DNA from: Isotricha intestinalis | Lineage: Eukaryota > Ciliophora > Litostomatea > Vestibuliferida > Isotrichidae | DNA: 45,080 nt | NCBI GenBank assembly: GCA_023807065.1 | Contig: JAJJLU010003619.1 | Span: 1 to 45,080, forward strand | Reading direction: 5' to 3' | Shown here: piece after piece, positions 40,625 to 45,080 of the stretch | How the letters are laid out: each line of letters starts with the position of its first letter | How positions within the stretch are numbered: position 1 is the first letter of the stretch | The notes under the pieces: model-generated | Database searches by the model: none | What the model saw: the letters and a program-made list of their open reading frames with translations, nothing else | What the model was told of the DNA's origin: nothing | Program-made: the position numbers and the translations under genes

Positions 40625-41702
40625 ATGAACAAAGAAGAAGAGGAAAATTCCTTCTAATTTAATTTTATCTTGTTTTAATAGTGAAATAAATTTAAATTTA
40701 TATGATTCTTATAAAGAAACTAACTATTTCATTTAATTAAAAGTGATAAAATTAATGAAGATTCTTTAAAATAAAATATCAAAAAATTTTTCTGAAAGTT
40801 TTATTTCTTCAAATATAAAATAAGCAAATGAATTAATAAAAACAATTGAAAATGATATAAATTAATTAACTTTGGGTTCAAAAAAAAGATTAAAAAATTG
40901 TTTTAATTTTCTTCAAATAAGATTATTATATTTATCATCTCATTTTTCAATGAATAAATTAAATTCAAAATGAGAAAAATTTTTTATTGAAAATAAGAGC
41001 AATAATGAAGTAATTAATTTTTATTATTTTAATACTCAAGGAATGAAAATTTTTTATTTAATAAAACAAGGAATAATAAGTAATGATATAATAGATAATT
41101 TCAAAAAAGTTTCATTAATAATCAACAAAAAAACAGATCACAAAATATATTTAAATACATTATATAATTTAATCTTTTGTTTATTAATGAATGAAAATTA
41201 TATAGAGGCAATTTTTTATTTAAATCTAATTAAAGTCGAAACAATTAAAATTCAAAAATATATAATTAATAGTTATTTACTTCATTATTATATTTTTACA
41301 GGTAATATTAAATTTGCTCAACAAATATCTGAAATAATGATAATGAATAAAGATATAGATTCTTTTAATGAAAAATATTATCAAAGAATAAACAATAAAA
41401 TTATTCCATATGCAAATTTTAAAATTTGGTTTTCTATTAATATGATTAAAATGTGTATTTTAAATGGAAAAAATGATGAAATTGAAAAATATTTATTTTA
41501 CCTATCAGATTCATGTAAATGTGAAATTTCTTCAAAAAATAAAGTATGGATAAATTCCGTTGAAGATATACCACTGTATATTATTAATATTGCCATATAT
41601 TATTATTTCAAAATTAATAGAAAAGATTTAGCAATATATATTTTAAAAACTAAAAAAGTAAAACAAATTTTCCTTCAAAACACCTTAAAAAATAATCGTT
41701 AA
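40625..41702 (+). pseudogene. TPR-like gene with broken 5' part; open from 41043
   Basis: The frame 41043-41702 is open for 219 codons and reads like an alpha-helical repeat protein (TPR-type pairs such as NYIEAIFYLNLIKVE and RKDLAIYILKTKKVKQ). The same frame continues upstream with coding-like sequence (LIKTIENDIN, RLKNCFNFLQIRLLYLSSHF, EVINFYYFNTQGMK) but is broken by TAA at 40734, 40767, 40821 and 40863 and by TGA at 40971. A short ATG frame at 40625 stops after ten codons. One stop (40821) could sit in a 27-nt GT-AG intron (40798-40824), but 40863 has no such explanation. Either the gene is decaying or a shortened protein starts at 41043. Family unassigned. Confidence 0.55.
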
Positions 41703-41841
41703 AGCATCCAAAAAACCCCTATTTATTTAAACCTAATTATATAATTAAAAAATTTTTAAATATATATAATAAAATAATAAATAAAAAAAAAATTAAGAAT
41801 AAAAAATCGAAAAACAAAAAAACATAAAATTTGAAAAAAAA

Positions 41842-43278
41842 ATGACAGAAAGACTTAATCTCCTGAAACTAAAACAATACATAGTAAATTACCAATCAGA
41901 AAAAGAATATTCCTTTTTTAACAAATATGGAAAAATAAAAGCAGAGAGTCCAATATATAATCCAAATTGGGAACAATTAGGAGAATTAGAACAAATGTTA
42001 GATTCAATCTTAACATATGTAAAAGAGAGCGGAACAATAATAATAAAAAACTGGGGAATATTTAAATATGATAAAAAGCCTCCTTTACTTTCTTTTACAA
42101 TAGAAGGCTCAGACACTACTTCAGATTATCAAATATTATTTTATGGTCATATTGATAAAGTACCTTTTGGGGATGGATGGAAAAAAGGAAATCCAGAAAA
42201 TCCAAATATGATAGATAATAGATTTTATGGAAGAGGCCTTTCATGTGGTTTCACATCAATATTTGTATTAATTGGTTCTTTAGAAGCTATTTTAAATCAA
42301 GGTTTTAAATATCCTACAATTCAAGTTATTTTAGAAAGTGGTTTTGAAAGTGGAAGTGTTGATTTAGCATATTTAATAAATAAAGCTTTACCTAGTTTTA
42401 ATTATGATTTAATTATTTGTTTAGATGATGAAACTCCGAATGAAAGTTCTGTTCATTTTGTAAATAGTATGAAAGGTTCTTTAACTTTTGATTGTAAAAT
42501 TCAAACTGGTTTAAGAAGTGTTCATGCTGGAACTTTCGGTGGTTTTATTCCTGAACCTTTTTTAATTTATCAAAGTGTTTTAAATAAAATTGAAAATGTT
42601 GATTATAATAATAATATTATTACTATTCCTTTATTAGAAGTTGATATTAGTGAAGAACAAAAAAATGAAGCTGAAAAAACAATGAAAGATTTAAATGGTT
42701 TTTATAATAAATTTCCTAAAATTGAATCTTTAAATTTAATTGGAGGAAATAAAGAAAGTGATAATTATTTATATTCAACATTGCATCCTTCATTAAATAT
42801 TATTGGTTGTGATAATATTCCTCATATTGGAAAAGGAGCAGCTGTGATTAATCCTTATTTTACTTTTAGATTAAATTTTGGTATTCCTCCTTCTCTTAAG
42901 GTCGATGAAGCTTATGAAAAATTAAATAATGCTATTTGCACTGATGTTAAATATAATGCAAGTGTTACTAATGATTTAATTGATTCTTGTCAAGGTTTTG
43001 AATTCAATATTGATAGTAAAATATGGGATGAAATTAATTATAATCACAATGAAATTTTCGGAATGGATGCTATTAAATTTAGATTAGCAAGAGGAAAAAA
43101 TTATTTACAAGTTTTAAAAAATATTTTTAGTGACGCACAAATTTTATGTACTGGTTATTCGGATATTATTTCTGGGAAAAATAGAAAAGGAGATGAAAAT
43201 GTTAGTAATAGTTATCTTCATTCATTTATGTGTTTGTTGGCTTATATTATTAATGGTTATACAAGATATAAAAATTAA
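41842..43278 (+). CDS. M20-family (CNDP-like) peptidase homologue, probably inactive
   Basis: 478 residues in M20/CNDP dipeptidase order. H103-x-D105 in YGHIDKVPFGDGW are metal-site residues kept. In the YGRGLSCGF block (129-137) the bridging Asp of G-R-G-x-x-D is Cys135. In ESGFESGS (165-172) the general-base Glu of E-E-x-G-S is Phe168 but Glu169 remains. D195/D196 (CLDDETP) may be the next ligand. H228 in SVHAGTFGGFIPEP (the D-L-H-S-G-V-F-G-G block) is kept. Near the end, the expected final His before S-x-N-E is missing (GDENVSNSY). Loss of bridging Asp, catalytic Glu and final His argues against a working di-zinc hydrolase. A binding or structural role is likely. Family assignment is confident. 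Confidence 0.85.
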   Translation: MTERLNLLKLKQYIVNYQSEKEYSFFNKYGKIKAESPIYNPNWEQLGELEQMLDSILTYVKESGTIIIKNWGIFKYDKKPPLLSFTIEGSDTTSDYQILFYGHIDKVPFGDGWKKGNPENPNMIDNRFYGRGLSCGFTSIFVLIGSLEAILNQGFKYPTIQVILESGFESGSVDLAYLINKALPSFNYDLIICLDDETPNESSVHFVNSMKGSLTFDCKIQTGLRSVHAGTFGGFIPEPFLIYQSVLNKIENVDYNNNIITIPLLEVDISEEQKNEAEKTMKDLNGFYNKFPKIESLNLIGGNKESDNYLYSTLHPSLNIIGCDNIPHIGKGAAVINPYFTFRLNFGIPPSLKVDEAYEKLNNAICTDVKYNASVTNDLIDSCQGFEFNIDSKIWDEINYNHNEIFGMDAIKFRLARGKNYLQVLKNIFSDAQILCTGYSDIISGKNRKGDENVSNSYLHSFMCLLAYIINGYTRYKN

Positions 43279-43447
43279 AAGAAAAATTATTTAGCCAAGA
43301 AAATTTATATTTATTTGTTGTTTTTGTTTTGTTTTTTATTAATTTATTGTATTTTAGATAACATCTCTTCTTTTTAAGTGAAAAATTTATTTTTTTATTA
43401 AATCTATTATGTCAAATTTAGAATTATTTGTGCTTTTTTCTATTTTA

Positions 43448-43980
43448 TTATTCTTTCTTTATCTTTGAGAGAATAAATAAACCATTAATAACTTCATAAT
43501 CATCATATTCAATATGAATTATTGGAGCTAAACTACTTATCATTGTATATATTTCTCTTTTGATGAACAAAATAATATTCTATATTAAATAATTTTGTCT
43601 TCTATTATTATTTCTAAGAATGAATAATTTCATTTTTTATCATAATTATTAATAATTTAGTAATTAAAAATAAATTTTTTTCATTTAAAAAATCAAAGTT
43701 TCGTATATTTTAGGTAATAAAATGATTAATTATTTTTGAATTAAAAAATAATAATCCATTTATTGAAGCTGTCATTCCAGATTTAATAAATAGTTTTCTT
43801 TTTTTATTTTGAATATGATTATATTAATGTTTTGATTTTTATCATCTTCGATTATATTGTGATAAATGCAAAGCAAAAAATAATGTTATTAATGAAAAAA
43901 TAATATAACTAAATAATAATATTTTTAATTATTTCAATGTAAGAATATATACTGTCCATTAATTTAAAAATTAATAATAA
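43448..43980 (-). pseudogene. Decayed gene remnant with stops and frame changes
   Basis: The minus strand alternates between two frames. One reads NIIEDDKNQNINIIIFKIKK, the next RKLFIKSGMTASINGLLFF and FLITKLLIIMIKNE, and the first frame resumes with an open 43-codon tail (REIYTMISSLAPIIHIEYDD region) ending at TAA 43448-43450. Stops interrupt both. Codon-position G+C over the first frame (hand count 37/18/27 in 176 codons) is mildly gene-like. The helical pattern resembles armadillo-type repeats, but no family is claimed. The mixture of indels and stops indicates a pseudogene rather than recoding. Confidence 0.45.
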
Positions 43981-44055
43981 AAAAAATTTATTCAAAATTT
44001 CAAAAAATCATTTAAAAGCATCATTTAAAACAAATTAATAAAATAAATAAAATTT

Positions 44056-44472
44056 TTATAATAAATTCTCAGCTTTAGAATAATTACCTCTTTTAAAGCA
44101 ACTTGAGAAAAGATTTTTACAAATATCTTGTCCTTTACTAAAAAAAGAAAGAAAATACCAAATAGAACAAGCAATAGTAAAACATCCAATAAAATAATTT
44201 TGACTAGTAATATAAAATAAAAATAATAAAACCATAAGTGCAATAAAAGAATATAATCTGATAGGTTCAGTTAATTTTTTTAATAAATTTCTCGGAGTCA
44301 TAATCCACAAAGAAGAAGTTAATATTAATATTATTCCTATAATTAAACTACTTCCAGCTCCAAATAAAGAAAATATATTTGATAACAATAATATTATTCC
44401 TAATCCTCCTTGAATATAATATGCTAATATTCTTGTTGGTTTTGCTATATTTGGACATGTTGTTTCCCTCAT
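44056..44472 (-). CDS. Four-TM COPI-associated-type membrane protein
   Basis: 138 residues with four hydrophobic segments: about 14-34 (AYYIQGGLGIILLLSNIF), 37-56 (LFGAGSSLIIGIILILTSS), 72-90 (YSFIALMVLLFLFYITS) and 93-112 (FIGCFTIACSIWYFLSFF). The size, four closely spaced helices and Gly-rich first two match the COPI-associated (TVP15-like) family of Golgi membrane proteins. A Cys-rich basic tail follows (CKNLFSSCFKRG). The ATG giving MRETT is used; an upstream ATG in another frame is likely unused. Family match is from topology and composition. Confidence 0.7.
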   Translation of the reverse strand: MRETTCPNIAKPTRILAYYIQGGLGIILLLSNIFSLFGAGSSLIIGIILILTSSLWIMTPRNLLKKLTEPIRLYSFIALMVLLFLFYITSQNYFIGCFTIACSIWYFLSFFSKGQDICKNLFSSCFKRGNYSKAENLL

Positions 44473-44763
44473 TTGAAGATGTAATCCTATGAGACATTTT
44501 TTTTTTTTTATAATTTATTTCAATTTTTAAAAAAGATTTTTTTATTTTTATTATTTTTACCAATTCCAATTTATTTTTCTGATAAAACTTAAACTTTCAC
44601 ATTTAAATCGAGTGTATGATATTTTATATTCTTATTGATGAAATTGCTTGAAAATAAATCATTAATAATTTTTATTTTTTAGACAAAAAATTATATTAGT
44701 CTTTATTAAATTTATATATTTAAAAATTTTGTTTTGTTTTAAAAACTTCTTTAACAATATTAG

Positions 44764-45080
44764 TTAATACAATGATAAAATTATTTTAAAAGCATTAAAA
44801 TAAATTAGATTTATATTTTTTTTTAATTTGAATATTTCCAATTAATTCCCATATATTTTCATTATCATTATAATTATTTACTTTAAAGGGATATTCAAAC
44901 TTATCATTATTTTTATATTTATAAACAGGATAATAAATTTTATCTATAGTTAATTTAAATAAATCATCAATCATTCTTGGTACAATTTTTTGAATAAAAG
45001 GCGAAGATTCTTCTAATCCAGGATTAGTATTTATTTCTAATAAATAAGGAGTTAAATTTTGATCAAATATAAAATCATAT
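44764..45080 (-). CDS. Tubulin-tyrosine-ligase family protein, C-terminal part
   Basis: The gene enters from the right edge; only the last about 105 codons are present, ending at TAA 44764-44766. The ATP-grasp end is clear: YDFIFDQNLTPYLLEINTNP with the E-x-N-x-N-P metal-binding signature, then GLEESSPFIQKIVPRMIDDL and FKLTID, as in TTL/TTLL enzymes. These add tyrosine, glutamate or glycine to tubulin tails in cilia and basal bodies. The tail after it is Asn/Lys/Tyr-rich. The N-terminal half lies outside the window, so the TTLL type cannot be named. Confidence 0.92.

Noticed and set aside
44348..44569. 73-codon frame overlapping the start of the four-TM gene
   Set aside because: Its reading conflicts with the clear four-helix protein, is mostly Lys/Ile/Asn, and has no homology-like features.
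1..45080. A genome-wide alternative genetic code (UAR as Gln, UGA as Trp)
   Set aside because: All long intact genes avoid TAA, TAG and TGA internally and encode Gln with CAA/CAG, so stops are not reassigned in general.
1..45080. CRISPR arrays, IS elements, tRNA/rRNA genes, telomeric ends
   Set aside because: No spaced direct repeats, transposase motifs, tRNA box A/B pairs, rRNA blocks or terminal telomere repeats were seen.

Overview
This is an extremely AT-rich, gene-dense piece of a eukaryotic nuclear genome. About twenty protein genes lie on both strands, with many intergenic gaps of only 80-250 bases. Coding sequence ends at standard stops (nearly all TAA, occasionally TGA), and long frames such as the 2169-codon channel use CAA/CAG for Gln with no internal TAA, TAG or TGA, so the intact genes use the standard code. 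Four introns can be read directly (26, 27, 29 and 37 nt, GT...AG), which is a ciliate-like size. The gene set also suggests a ciliated or flagellated protist: MOK kinase, a tubulin-tyrosine-ligase-family protein, a CCDC112/148-like protein, several coiled-coil proteins and a four-domain voltage-gated Ca-type channel. My best guess is a ciliate lineage that keeps the standard code (for example a litostome of the rumen type). That is inference; no rRNA or telomere is present to confirm it.

Layout. 1-0.72 kb: decayed coding-like sequence on the minus strand. 0.8-4.1 kb: a YbaK-type tRNA-deacylase-like protein, convergent with a dsRBD plus UPF1-like SF1 helicase. 4.4-9 kb: a coiled-coil protein, a pepsin-fold membrane protein lacking its first catalytic Asp, and a Cys-rich secreted or anchored protein. 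9-18.3 kb: a giant unassigned protein, a CCDC112/148-like protein, Misato (tubulin-like), and a CDF-type transporter with most metal ligands replaced. 18.5-29 kb: a coiled-coil protein, a dual-specificity phosphatase with Ser in place of the catalytic Cys, a PWWP protein and the large channel. 29-35.6 kb: an Asn/Cys-rich protein, a PX-BAR sorting nexin with an intron, two basic/coiled-coil proteins and the N-acetyltransferase NAA50. 36.4-45 kb: an intron-bearing C2H2 zinc-finger gene, MOK with a frame break near its C-terminus, a basic protein, a TPR-like gene with a broken 5' part, an M20-family pseudo-peptidase, another decayed gene, a four-TM COPI-associated protein and, running off the right edge, the C-terminus of a TTL-family enzyme.

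Members of a common pathway are not clustered operon-style. Two themes recur. Several genes fit cilium or microtubule biology (MOK, TTL family, Misato, CCDC112/148-like, possibly the channel). Four genes keep an enzyme or transporter fold but have lost key catalytic or metal-binding residues. No CRISPR, IS element, tRNA, rRNA or telomere was seen.
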